Part shown: one piece after another, positions 54,630 to 62,971 of the stretch
Layout of the letters: every line of letters starts with the position of its first letter
Numbering within the stretch: position 1 is the first letter of the stretch
Source of the DNA: Pseudomonas putida
GTDB taxonomy: Bacteria > Pseudomonadota > Gammaproteobacteria > Pseudomonadales > Pseudomonadaceae
Reading direction: 5' to 3'
Assembly: GCA_029953615.1 (NCBI GenBank)
Contig: CP124529.1
Location: 2,632,998-2,696,997, forward strand
DNA length: 64,000 nt
The notes under the pieces: generated by a model
What the model saw: the letters and a program-made list of their open reading frames with translations, nothing else
Database searches by the model: none
Told to the model about the DNA's origin: nothing
Program-made: the position numbers and the translations under genes

Positions 54630-56582
54630 ATGTTGAACACCCTTCTACCCATCCTGCTGTTCGCTGCCCTTGGCCTGGCGGTGCTCGGCGCGCTGCGCCG
54701 TGTGCGCATGTGGCGCCGTGGCCGGCCGTCCAAGGTCAACCTGATCGGCGGCCTGTTGGCCATGCCGCGCCGCTACCTGGTGGACCTGCACCATGTGGTC
54801 GAGCGCGACAAGTACATGTCCAAGACCCACGTGGCCACTGCGGGCGGCTTCGTGCTGTCGGCGGCCCTGGCGATCCTGGTGCATGGTTTTGGTCTGCAGA
54901 GCAAGATCCTCGGCTATGCGCTGCTGGTGGCCACGGTGATCATGTTCACGGGCGCCATCTTCGTCTTCAAACGCCGCCTCAACCCGCCTTCGCGCCTGTC
55001 CAAGGGCCCATGGATGCGCCTGCCGAAGAGCCTGCTGGCGTTTGCCGCGAGCTTCTTCATCGCCACCTTGCCGGTCGCCGGCATTTTGCCGGCCAACACC
55101 GGTGGCTGGGTGATGGTCGGCATTCTCGGCCTGGGCGTGCTGTGGGGCGTGTCGGAGCTGTTCTTCGGCATGACCTGGGGCGGCCCGATGAAACACGCCT
55201 TTGCCGGTGCCTTGCACCTGGCCTGGCATCGCCGCGCCGAACGCTTCGGCGGCGGCCGCTCCACCGGCCTCAAGCCGCTGGACCTGGAGGACCCGAATGC
55301 GCCGCTGGGCGTGGAAAAGCCGGCGGACTTCACCTGGAACCAGCTGCTGGGCTTCGATGCCTGCGTGCAGTGCGGTAAATGTGAAGCCATGTGCCCGGCC
55401 TTTGCCGCCGGCCAGCCGCTGAACCCGAAAAAGCTCATCCAGGACATGGTCATCGGCCTGGCCGGCGGCACCGACGCGCAGTTCGCCGGCAGCCCGTACC
55501 CGGGCAAACCGATCGGTGAGCACGGTGGCCACCCGCACCAGCCGATCGTCAACGGCCTGGTCGACGCCGAAACGCTGTGGTCGTGCACTACTTGCCGGGC
55601 CTGCGTCGAGGAATGCCCGATGATGATCGAGCACGTCGATGCCATCGTCGACATGCGCCGCCACCTCACCCTGGAAAAGGGCGCCACCCCGAACAAGGGC
55701 GCCGAGGTGCTGGACAACCTGATCGCCACCGACAACCCGGGCGGTTTCGCCCCCGGCGGGCGCATGAACTGGGCCGCCGACCTCAACCTGCAACTGCTGT
55801 CGGAGGTGAAAACCACCGAGGTGCTGTTCTGGGTCGGTGACGGTGCCTTCGACATGCGTAACCAGCGCACCCTGCGTTCGTTCGTCAAAGTGCTCAAGGC
55901 CTCGGGCGTGGACTTTGCCGTGCTCGGCCTGGAAGAACGCGACAGCGGCGACGTGGCACGCCGCCTGGGTGACGAAGCGACCTTCCAGCAATTGGCCAAA
56001 CGCAATATCCAGACCCTGGCCAAGTACAAGTTCCAGCGCATCGTTACCTGCGACCCGCACAGCTTCCATGTGCTGAAGAACGAGTACGGCGCCCTGGGCG
56101 GCGACTATCAGGTACAGCATCACAGTACCTACATCGCCGAACTGATCGCGGCCAACAAGCTCAACCTTGGCCAGCACAAGGGCGGCAGCGTCACCTACCA
56201 CGACCCGTGCTACCTGGGCCGTTACAACGGCGAGTACGAAGCTCCGCGTGCAGTGCTCAAAGCGCTGGGCATCGAGGTGCGCGAGATGGAGCGCTCGGGC
56301 TTCCGCTCCCGCTGCTGCGGCGGTGGCGGCGGTGCGCCGATCACCGACATCCCGGGCAAGCAGCGTATTCCGGACATGCGCATGGACGACATCCGCCAGA
56401 CCGAAGCCGAGCTGGTGGCCGTGGGTTGCCCACAGTGCACCGCCATGCTCGAAGGCGTGGTCGAACCGCGCCCACAGATCAAGGACCTGGCCGAGCTGGT
56501 GGCTGACGTGCTGATCGAAGAGGACGCGCCTTCGGCCCCAAAGCCGCAAACGGCCAAACGTGAACCTGCGGAGGTGCATTGA
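54630..56582 (+). CDS. dgcB: Dimethylglycine demethylase subunit DgcB (Fe-S membrane electron carrier)
   Basis: 650 aa from ATG 54630; the longer frame starts inside the REP. TM helices are at about 5-20, 72-92, 97-115, 138-160 and 165-185. Two ferredoxin [4Fe-4S] motifs CVQCGKCEAMCP (near 247) and CTTCRACVEECP (near 320) follow, then CCG-type heterodisulfide-reductase modules ending VTYHDPCYLGRYNG and SRCCGGGGGAPI. It should pass electrons from DgcA and the Etf pair to quinone. The stop overlaps the etfA start (TGATG). Confidence 0.92.
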   Translation: MLNTLLPILLFAALGLAVLGALRRVRMWRRGRPSKVNLIGGLLAMPRRYLVDLHHVVERDKYMSKTHVATAGGFVLSAALAILVHGFGLQSKILGYALLVATVIMFTGAIFVFKRRLNPPSRLSKGPWMRLPKSLLAFAASFFIATLPVAGILPANTGGWVMVGILGLGVLWGVSELFFGMTWGGPMKHAFAGALHLAWHRRAERFGGGRSTGLKPLDLEDPNAPLGVEKPADFTWNQLLGFDACVQCGKCEAMCPAFAAGQPLNPKKLIQDMVIGLAGGTDAQFAGSPYPGKPIGEHGGHPHQPIVNGLVDAETLWSCTTCRACVEECPMMIEHVDAIVDMRRHLTLEKGATPNKGAEVLDNLIATDNPGGFAPGGRMNWAADLNLQLLSEVKTTEVLFWVGDGAFDMRNQRTLRSFVKVLKASGVDFAVLGLEERDSGDVARRLGDEATFQQLAKRNIQTLAKYKFQRIVTCDPHSFHVLKNEYGALGGDYQVQHHSTYIAELIAANKLNLGQHKGGSVTYHDPCYLGRYNGEYEAPRAVLKALGIEVREMERSGFRSRCCGGGGGAPITDIPGKQRIPDMRMDDIRQTEAELVAVGCPQCTAMLEGVVEPRPQIKDLAELVADVLIEEDAPSAPKPQTAKREPAEVH

Positions 56583-57814
56583 TGAGCGACATTATCCGCC
56601 GCGACCCACGCGCCGAGTGGATCGCCCGTAACCGTTTGCACCCGCTGCATGCAGCGATGCAGACGCAGCAGACCAGCTGGATGGGGCCCAACGGCCTCAT
56701 CCGCAAGAACCCTCATGCGATCGCCGCAGGCTTCATCGGCCCGGCCGGCATCAAGCGCATCGACCGCAGCGGCGCCCAGCAGGGCACCGCGGTGGGCGGG
56801 CGGCGCACGGCGGCGGCCGAGGTCAAGCTGCCGCTGCACCAGGTACCGGCGCCGGCGTTCTACATTGCCGTGGTGCCGGACATGGTCGGCGGCCGCCTGA
56901 GCAGCCACGACCGCGACCTGCTCGGCCTGGCCCACAGCCTGGCCGGCAGCGACGGTGCGGTGCTGGCGGTGGTGTTTGGCGAACACAAGGAAAGCAACTT
57001 TTCCACTGCCGGGGTCGACCGCCTGCTGGTCATCGAAGGCGAGGCTTTCGAAGGTTATGCACCGGAGCAACTCGTTCAAGGCCTGCGGGCTGTGGATAAC
57101 CAGTTCTCCCCGCGCCACTGGCTGCTGCCCGACAGCCGCACCGGTGGCGGCGAACTGGGCCGGCGCCTGGGCGCGGCACTGGGCGAGCGCCCGGCGACGC
57201 GGGTATGGCAGGTCAAGGACGGCCAGTGCATCGGCCGCGCCGGTGCCGGCCAGCAAGACCTGCAGCGCGCCGTACCACGCCTGATCCTGGCGGCGGCCGA
57301 GTGCGCCGAGCCGGTCAGCGAAACCCGTCACGAAGCGCTGCCGGTGGAGTTGTCCACAAGCGTGGCGCGTAGCCTGTCGCGCATTGAAGACCTTGGCTCG
57401 GTGGCCGTCGACCCGGCCACCATTGCCATGGCCGAGGCCGAGTTCATCGTTTCGGGCGGCAACGGCGTCAAGGACTGGGACCTTTACCACAAGGCCACCG
57501 CGGCCCTCGGCGCCACCGAAGGCGCCTCGCGGGTGGCGGTGGACGACGGCTTCATGCCGCGTAACCGCCAGGTGGGTGCCACCGGTACCTGGGTTACCGC
57601 GCGGGTTTACGTGGCTGTGGGTATCTCGGGCGCTATCCAGCACCTGCAAGGCATCGGCGCCTGCGACAAGGTGGTGGCGATCAACATGGACCCGGGCTGC
57701 GACATGATAAAACGGGCCGACCTGTCGGTGATTGGCGACAGTTCGGCGATTCTGAAGGCACTGATCGAGGCTGTGGACAACTACCGCAGCGGCGGCCAGC
57801 GCGACGCGGCATAA
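56582..57814 (+). CDS. etfA: Electron transfer flavoprotein alpha subunit of the dimethylglycine cluster
   Basis: 410 aa, longer than housekeeping EtfA (about 310) because of a 70-residue N-terminal extension (DIIRRDPRAEWIARNRLHPL and more). The C-terminal FAD domain is clear: FIVSGGNGVKDWDLYHKATAALGATEGASRVAVDDGFMPRNRQVGATGTWVTARVYVAVGISGAIQHLQGI, then VVAINMDPGCDMIKRADLSVIGD. ATG 56582 shares a base with the dgcB stop. It is a pathway-specific Etf. The pair carries electrons to the DgcB/quinone branch (inference). Confidence 0.92.
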   Translation: MSDIIRRDPRAEWIARNRLHPLHAAMQTQQTSWMGPNGLIRKNPHAIAAGFIGPAGIKRIDRSGAQQGTAVGGRRTAAAEVKLPLHQVPAPAFYIAVVPDMVGGRLSSHDRDLLGLAHSLAGSDGAVLAVVFGEHKESNFSTAGVDRLLVIEGEAFEGYAPEQLVQGLRAVDNQFSPRHWLLPDSRTGGGELGRRLGAALGERPATRVWQVKDGQCIGRAGAGQQDLQRAVPRLILAAAECAEPVSETRHEALPVELSTSVARSLSRIEDLGSVAVDPATIAMAEAEFIVSGGNGVKDWDLYHKATAALGATEGASRVAVDDGFMPRNRQVGATGTWVTARVYVAVGISGAIQHLQGIGACDKVVAINMDPGCDMIKRADLSVIGDSSAILKALIEAVDNYRSGGQRDAA

Positions 57815-57824
57815 GGGCACGAGC

Positions 57825-58595
57825 ATGAGTACGAAAGTGATCAGCCTGGTTTCCATCGGTGCCCACCCAAGCTCTGGCCGCGCCCGCCGCGCCGAGCAGG
57901 ATGCCCGCGCGGTGGAGCTGGGTTTGCAGCTGGCTGGGGATAACTTGCAGGTGGTGCATGCAGGCGACCCACGGGAAGAGGCCTTGCGCGCCTACCTGGG
58001 CATGGGCCTGGACCATCTGGACGTGCTGGAGCAGCCGGCCGGTGCCGATGTGCTGGGCGTGCTTGGGGATTACCTTCGCGATGCTGGCGCCCAGCTGGTG
58101 CTGACCGGCAGCCAGGCCGAGACTGGCGAAGGGTCGGGCATGTTGCCGTTCCTGCTGGCCGAAAAGCTCGGCTGGCCGCTGATTGTGGGGCTGGCTGAAG
58201 TGGAGTCGATCGACAACGGCACCGCCCAGGTGTTGCAGGCGTTGCCGCGCGGTCAGCGGCGTCGGCTGAAGGTGCGCCTGCCGTTGCTGGCGACTGTGGA
58301 CAACGCCGCGCCCAAGCCACGCCAGAGTGCTTTCGGGCCGGCGCGTCGGGGTGTGCTGGCGGCGCGCAACGTGGCCATCGTCGAAGACGAGCTGCTGGCT
58401 GAAGCCGAGCTGCAACCGGCCCGCCCACGGCCCAAGCGCTTGAAGGTGATCAAGGCCAAGAGCGGCGCCGACCGGATGAAGGCTGCAACGGCCAAGGCCA
58501 GTGGCGGCGGTGGCAAGGTGCTGAAGGACGTTTCGCCGCAGGAAGGCGCCGAGGCCATCCTCAAGCTGCTGGTGGAAGAGGGCGTGCTGCGCTGA
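57825..58595 (+). CDS. etfB: Electron transfer flavoprotein beta subunit of the dimethylglycine cluster
   Basis: 256 aa. STKVISLVSIGAHPSSGRAR, ARAVELGLQLAGDNLQVVHAGD, LGVLGDYLRDAGAQLVLTGSQAETGEGSGMLPFLLAEKLGWPLIVGLAEVE and RRRLKVRLPLLATVDNAAPKPR match EtfB. The C-terminus has a Lys/Ala/Gly-rich linker (KAKSGADRMKAATAKASGGG) before a final helix, unlike the housekeeping subunit. It lies 10 bases after etfA and is the last gene before IS110 copy 2. Confidence 0.9.
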   Translation: MSTKVISLVSIGAHPSSGRARRAEQDARAVELGLQLAGDNLQVVHAGDPREEALRAYLGMGLDHLDVLEQPAGADVLGVLGDYLRDAGAQLVLTGSQAETGEGSGMLPFLLAEKLGWPLIVGLAEVESIDNGTAQVLQALPRGQRRRLKVRLPLLATVDNAAPKPRQSAFGPARRGVLAARNVAIVEDELLAEAELQPARPRPKRLKVIKAKSGADRMKAATAKASGGGGKVLKDVSPQEGAEAILKLLVEEGVLR

Positions 58596-58610
58596 AGCCT
58601 TACGCGGTCC

Positions 58611-58725
58611 CCGTGTAGGAGCGGCCTTGTGTCGCGATGGGCTGCGCAGCAGCCCCGGCAATCTTGAGTCGTAGTGGAGATGCTGGGGGCCGCGTTGCGG
58701 CCCATCGCGACACAAGGCCGCTCCT
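58611..58725. repeat. REP pair interrupted by IS110 copy 2
   Basis: GTGTAGGAGCGGCCTTGTGT..GGGCTGCGCAGCAGCCCC (58613-58656) and the inverse arm GGGGCCGCGTTGCGGCCC, ATCGCGACACAAGGCCGCTC (58686-58723), cut at CT 58724-58725. Confidence 0.85.
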
Positions 58726-58982
58726 TGTATGTTGTGTCTGGCCTAGCGGGAGAGGTTATTCTCGTCGGGCTGAAGAAGCACTTCCGGGGAGGCCGATCGC
58801 TCCTGAAGGCAGGTATTGCCCCTGACCTTGTATGTAGAGAGGCCCCCCGCCTCATTGCCCACTGCGAAGAGTATCGAGAAGCCGACAAGTCGGACTTCGC
58901 ATTACAAGGTTGCAGCAGCATGAAGTTCGAGGTCGGGGAACCGGAGGCCATTGTTACCTAACTCGCTTGGGAGAGGGAAGGA
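58726..58982 (+). ncRNA. Putative bridge RNA region of IS110 copy 2
   Basis: Identical to the copy 1 leader except for one extra C. CCTTGTATGT recurs at 58826-58835. See copy 1 for the target and donor matches. Confidence 0.6.
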
Positions 58983-59978
58983 ATGAGTGTCTGGGTTGGC
59001 GTCGATATCGGCTCACGTACTTCGGTCGTTGGGGTGCGTAAAGATGGGCGTCCGGCCGGACAGTGGGATATCGCTCAAACCCCTGCAGGCCGTAAGGCTG
59101 CGGTGAAAAAGCTGCTGGCACTCAAACCCAAGTCGATCGTGATGGAGGCGACCGGAATCTATTACCTGGACTTGGCCCTTGAGCTACATGCGGCTGACCT
59201 CCCTGTATCCGTGATCAACCCCAAGAGCTTCCACAATTTCGCCAAACTGATGCTGGTGAACAGCAAGACCGATGCAATAGATGCTCAACTGCTGTCCGAG
59301 TACGGCGAGCGTATGACACCGCGCTTGTGGACACCTCCAAGCCTTGTGCAGCTTGAACTGAGGGCTCTGGGGCGACACATCAATCGTTTGGTGGGGCATC
59401 GTACAAGGGCGAAGAACGAACTGCATGCATTGCAGGCGACCGCTACAACCGTGTCGATGCTGATCGAGGATCAGGAGGAAGCGATTGCTTCACTGGATAA
59501 TCGAATTGAGCGCTTTCGTAAGGCGGGCCGCGAGCTGGTCGCCCAGTGTCCGACGCTTACTCGGCAGTACAAGCAGCTGCTCGCAGGGCCTGGGATGGGA
59601 GAAGTCTCTGCACTTGCGGCATTGGCTGAACTGACCATCCTTCCTCAAATGCTCAAGTCCTCGCAGGTAGCTCGCCACGCGGGTCTCGATGTTCGACAGA
59701 CCCAATCGGGAACGAGCATTGATAAGCCCGGCAGACTCGGCAAAAGTGGGAATGCTTATCTACGGGCAGCCATGTACATGCCTGCCTTGACCGCAGTGCG
59801 CTGCGACCCTTATGCGAAGGCTTTTTACGAGTCGTTGGTCAACAGGGGCAAGAAGAAAATGCAGGCTATCGCTGCTGTCATGCGCAAGTACCTGACAGGC
59901 ATCTGGGCATGTATGCGCGGGGATGAGCCATTTGATACGGCCAAGCTTTTCAGCTCTGAACACCTCAGAAAAGCTTGA
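58983..59978 (+). CDS. IS110-family transposase, copy 2
   Basis: 331 aa, identical in translation to the transposase at 31224-32219: DEDD domain ([25 protein letters not shown]), C-terminal transposase_20 domain ([30 protein letters not shown]). The intact frame and identity suggest recent movement. The TGA stop lies within the TTGACC that would be a -35 box after circularisation. Confidence 0.95.
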   Translation: MSVWVGVDIGSRTSVVGVRKDGRPAGQWDIAQTPAGRKAAVKKLLALKPKSIVMEATGIYYLDLALELHAADLPVSVINPKSFHNFAKLMLVNSKTDAIDAQLLSEYGERMTPRLWTPPSLVQLELRALGRHINRLVGHRTRAKNELHALQATATTVSMLIEDQEEAIASLDNRIERFRKAGRELVAQCPTLTRQYKQLLAGPGMGEVSALAALAELTILPQMLKSSQVARHAGLDVRQTQSGTSIDKPGRLGKSGNAYLRAAMYMPALTAVRCDPYAKAFYESLVNRGKKKMQAIAAVMRKYLTGIWACMRGDEPFDTAKLFSSEHLRKA

Positions 59979-60000
59979 CCGCCAACAGAGTATCTACATT

Positions 60001-60545
60001 CAATGCTCAGCATCGCCCTGATGTTTTTGCCCACCAAATCTGTTCGCCAAGGTGTGGATAAAGTGTTGGCGCATGGCTGCAGGCCTTGTATGACGGTGGC
60101 TTCAAGGTTTTGATCAAAAAACGACCAGTCATTATCCCTACCCGCGCATGCGCGCGCCCAAGCCTCTTCCTGATTTTGCCCACAATCACTGTTAGCCGGT
60201 CTGTGGATAATCTGTTTGGCACCTTCTGGGAGCCGCGCAGTCAAAGGCTATGACAGGTTTGTTCAAAAAATGATCAATCGCGCCTTGATCCTGCTCTGTC
60301 CTTGATAATCAGGGCTTTGAGGCGCTTATCCACAACCCGATTGCAAAAGATTCGACGGTTGCTCACAAACTCTGTTGGTGTCTCTGTGGACAACGTGTAC
60401 GAACTTCGCTGTAGCCCAGCAATGACGCCGCTTTGGCCGTTATGATCAAATAAATGATCAATGTACGGCCTGGTATTTTTGCCAGTATCAAAACTTGCAG
60501 GCTCTCGATAGCGTATCCACGAAAGCGCCTTATTGTGGATAAATC
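60001..60545. other. Gene-free region with a DnaA-box cluster
   Basis: Perfect DnaA boxes (TTATCCACA or its complement) lie at 60053-60061, 60202-60210, 60326-60334 and 60534-60542, with a near-match TGTGGACAA at 60385-60393. Several TGATCAA/GATCAAAA motifs occur between (60106, 60268, 60444, 60457), and the stretch is AT-richer than its surroundings. No ORF is supported. No dnaA, dnaN, rpmH or rep gene is nearby. Confidence 0.75.
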
Positions 60546-61370
60546 ATGGCTAGACGTTTGTTGGGGACTTATCGGCAGCATTCGGTTTTGAGCAGCATTC
60601 CTTTTCAAGTGAATGCTTATTCACCCTATGGCGTCATGGCAGCTGCTGCTGTGCCTGGGCTGGCGTTCTGTGGTCAGTATCGTGATCCACTGACGGGTGG
60701 CTACCCGTTGGGAAATGGCCGACGCTTTTACAGCCCAACCCTGATGCGATTCATGGCATTTGACTTCCTGAGTCCGTTCTCGAAGGGAGGTATCAACGGG
60801 TACGTCTACTGTGGCGCTGACCCGGTGAACCGCCATGATCCAAGTGGTGCCGCTTGGCTGAATGTTCTGCTCAGAGTCGTCGGCCTGGCGTCCAGTAGCG
60901 CCACCTTGTTTGGTGCAATTGTTCGCACCATGAGGAATATCGTGGGGCGTAGGGTTGCTATCCGGGAAAGTACCCATAACAACACGCCTTTTGTGCATCA
61001 AGACCTGGCCCCTGAGTTGAGGGTAGCCAATCAGCAGTTCGCCATGACGGGCGCTTTCGGTGTAGCCGGGCAAGTAACTGCTGCTGCATACGGCGTTAAC
61101 CCGACCATGCAAACACTCACGGATGTGTTTGCGGCAGGTAATACGGTCGCCAACCTGAGCGGTGGTTTGATAGGGAGTTCTGCAGCAGGGCGAGAAGCGT
61201 TCGGATACTTGCGAGATCAGCCGCGTGAAATTGTGTCAGTGGCCTCGGAAACAATTGTGGACCTTACAATGGTGGACGAAATGTTGTCCGCAGTAGGCAG
61301 GGGGTTCCAGGGTGCAGCACGGCGGATAAGGTCGACCCGCCCTGCTGCACCTCACGTTGTGCAGGTATAG
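60546..61370 (+). CDS. Orphan RHS-core domain protein with variable C-terminus
   Basis: 274 aa. Residues about 27-105 are an RHS-repeat-associated core: AYSPYGVMAAAAVPGLAFCG, GQYRDPLTGGYPLGNGRRFYSPTLMRFMAFDFLSPFSKGGINGYVYCGADPVNRHDPSG. In large Rhs proteins this precedes a toxic tip. Here the huge N-terminal shell is missing, and the C-terminus (WLNVLLRVVGLASSSATLFGAIVR, then AFGVAGQVTAAAYGVNPT) is hydrophobic and unassigned. A perfect DnaA box ends four bases before the ATG, and no Shine-Dalgarno is visible. No immunity gene is obvious. Confidence 0.8.
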   Translation: MARRLLGTYRQHSVLSSIPFQVNAYSPYGVMAAAAVPGLAFCGQYRDPLTGGYPLGNGRRFYSPTLMRFMAFDFLSPFSKGGINGYVYCGADPVNRHDPSGAAWLNVLLRVVGLASSSATLFGAIVRTMRNIVGRRVAIRESTHNNTPFVHQDLAPELRVANQQFAMTGAFGVAGQVTAAAYGVNPTMQTLTDVFAAGNTVANLSGGLIGSSAAGREAFGYLRDQPREIVSVASETIVDLTMVDEMLSAVGRGFQGAARRIRSTRPAAPHVVQV

Positions 61371-61383
61371 CCCCGCAGTACGC

Positions 61384-62677
61384 TTACTGCGCCTGCACTT
61401 CTTTCAGGTAAGGCGCCGGCTCCGCCCCCAGGTTGTTCAGCAGACGCTGGCTGTTACCAGTCAATGAAGTTGACCACGCCAAACTCGTAGGTCTTCGAGT
61501 ACGGCCCTGGCTGGTAAGCAGTGGAGTTGATACCACGCTGGTTCTCTTCGGCCAGGCGACGGTCCTGGTCGTTGGTCGCGTCCCATACCTTGCGCATGTT
61601 CTCAGGGTTATAGTCCACGCCTTCCACGGCATCCTTGTGCACCAGCCACTTGGTGGTGACCATGGTTTCCTGGGCGCTGATCGGCCATACGGTGAACACG
61701 ATCATGTGGTCGCCCATGCAGTGGTTCCACGAGTGCGGCAGGTGCAGGATGCGCATCGAGCCCAGGTCCGGGTTCTTGATGCGGCCCATCAGCTTCTGGC
61801 AGGCCTGCTTGCCGTCCATGGTCATCGATACGGTGCCCTTGAGCAGCGGCATGCGCACGATGCGGTTACGCAGGCCATGGCTCTTGTGCAGGTACGGGAT
61901 TTTCTCGGCTTCCCAGGCGGCAGCGGAGGCGGCCACGTGGTCCTTGAATTCCTGGCTGGCGCGTGGGTCGTTGGTGTCGTCCCACTCCAGCAGGGTTTGC
62001 AGCAGCTCCGGGTGCGAACCGTTGCAGTGGTAGCACTCGCGGTTGTTTTCCAGCACCAGCTTCCAGTTGGCCTTTTCCATCAAGGTGGTCTGTACCGCCA
62101 CCTTGGTGTTTTCCATGTCGTACGGTTCCATGTAATGGTCCAGGGTGGCCAGGAACTCGTCGATGGCGGGCGGGTTTTCCGCCAGGCTGATGAAGATGTA
62201 GCCACCGGCGACCTTCACGTTCACCGGCTTCAGGCCGTACTGGTTCATGTCGAAGTCGGCACCCATTTCGGTGCCGGCGAACAGCAGGCGGCCGTCCAGC
62301 TCGTAGGTCCACTGGTGGTAAGGGCAGACCAGCTTGGCCACCTTGCCTTTCTCACTGACGCACAGGCGCGAGCCACGGTGGCGGCAGACGTTATGGAAGG
62401 CATGCACCTTACCTTCGGCGCCACGCACCACGATGATCGGGTTCTTGCCGATTTGCAGGGTGATGTAGTTGCCCTTGGCCGGGATCTCGCAAGTCATGCC
62501 GGCGATCAGCCACTCCTTGTGGAAGATCTCCTGCATGTCGATCTGGAACAGACGCTCGTCGTTGTAGAAAGGCTGGGGCAGCGAGTAGGTTCGCTCGCGG
62601 GTCTGCAGCATCTCGGCGGTGGCCTTGCGTGCTGGTTCCAGTGGATCGCCCAGGCTCAGGGTTGCGGTGACGTCCAT
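61384..62677 (-). pseudogene. gbcA: Glycine betaine demethylase, Rieske oxygenase subunit GbcA, with a +1 frameshift at its 3' end
   Basis: 430 aa after correction. Oxygenase that demethylates glycine betaine to dimethylglycine with GbcB. Rieske motif CRHRGSRLC...LVCPYHQWTYELDG (near residues 97-125), mononuclear iron site in NRECYHCNGSHPELL. One extra base in the AA at 61454-61455 (minus-strand TGGTAACAGC) makes a premature TAA after VVNFIDW; without it the protein continues YSQRLLNNLGAEPAPYLKEV to 61384. As read, 23 C-terminal residues are lost. ATG 62677 follows GAGGAAT. It is divergent from gbcB. Confidence 0.93.
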
Positions 62678-62805
62678 CGTGTATTCCTCGGGGCCGTGTG
62701 CGGCCGGCAAAAGGTGGCTAATCGTTGTTGTGGTGCCGCAAGGCTGCTCATCAAGAAACAGCTGGTTGTTTTGCCGTGGAGTGTGCGTCCGAAGGCGCCA
62801 TGAAC

Positions 62806-62895
62806 CGTATCCATGGGCGACATGGCCGATTTGAATTACGACGCGCCAGCCCTTGCAGCGCGGGGCTGGTCGCGATAAGCACGCCGATGTCGCTG
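62806..62895. promoter_or_regulatory. gbcA-gbcB divergent control region with motifs shared with cbcX-sdaB
   Basis: CGTATCCA directly followed by TGGGCGA (62806-62820) recalls CGTATCCA-GTA-TGGGCGA at 38838-38855, and CGATGTCGCTGGCAGG (62886-62901) recalls CGATGTCGCTTATGG after it. Both regions serve GbdR-regulated genes by homology. Evidence is visual only. Confidence 0.4.
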
Positions 62896-62971
62896 GCAGG
62901 AATGTACGTCGTCTTCAGCTTGCGCATTATCCAAGCCATAAAAGGCCAATAGTCGGCTGCTGGAGATGAAC

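Larger units (their letters stand above)
58724..59995 (+). mobile_element. IS110-family insertion sequence, copy 2
   Basis: Same element, same orientation to the REP and same insertion point as copy 1. CT is at both edges (58724-58725 and 59994-59995); identity to copy 1 extends to 60000 (ACATT). It is one base longer than copy 1 because a C-run has six instead of five residues (in GAGGCCCCCCGCC, near 58843). After the right end there is no REP remainder beyond ACA; the DnaA-box region begins directly. Confidence 0.9.

Noticed and set aside
60001..60545. Chromosomal oriC or plasmid origin
   Set aside because: DnaA boxes are present, but no dnaA/dnaN/rpmH or replication initiator gene is nearby, no clear DUE 13-mers were seen, and the flanks are core metabolic genes.
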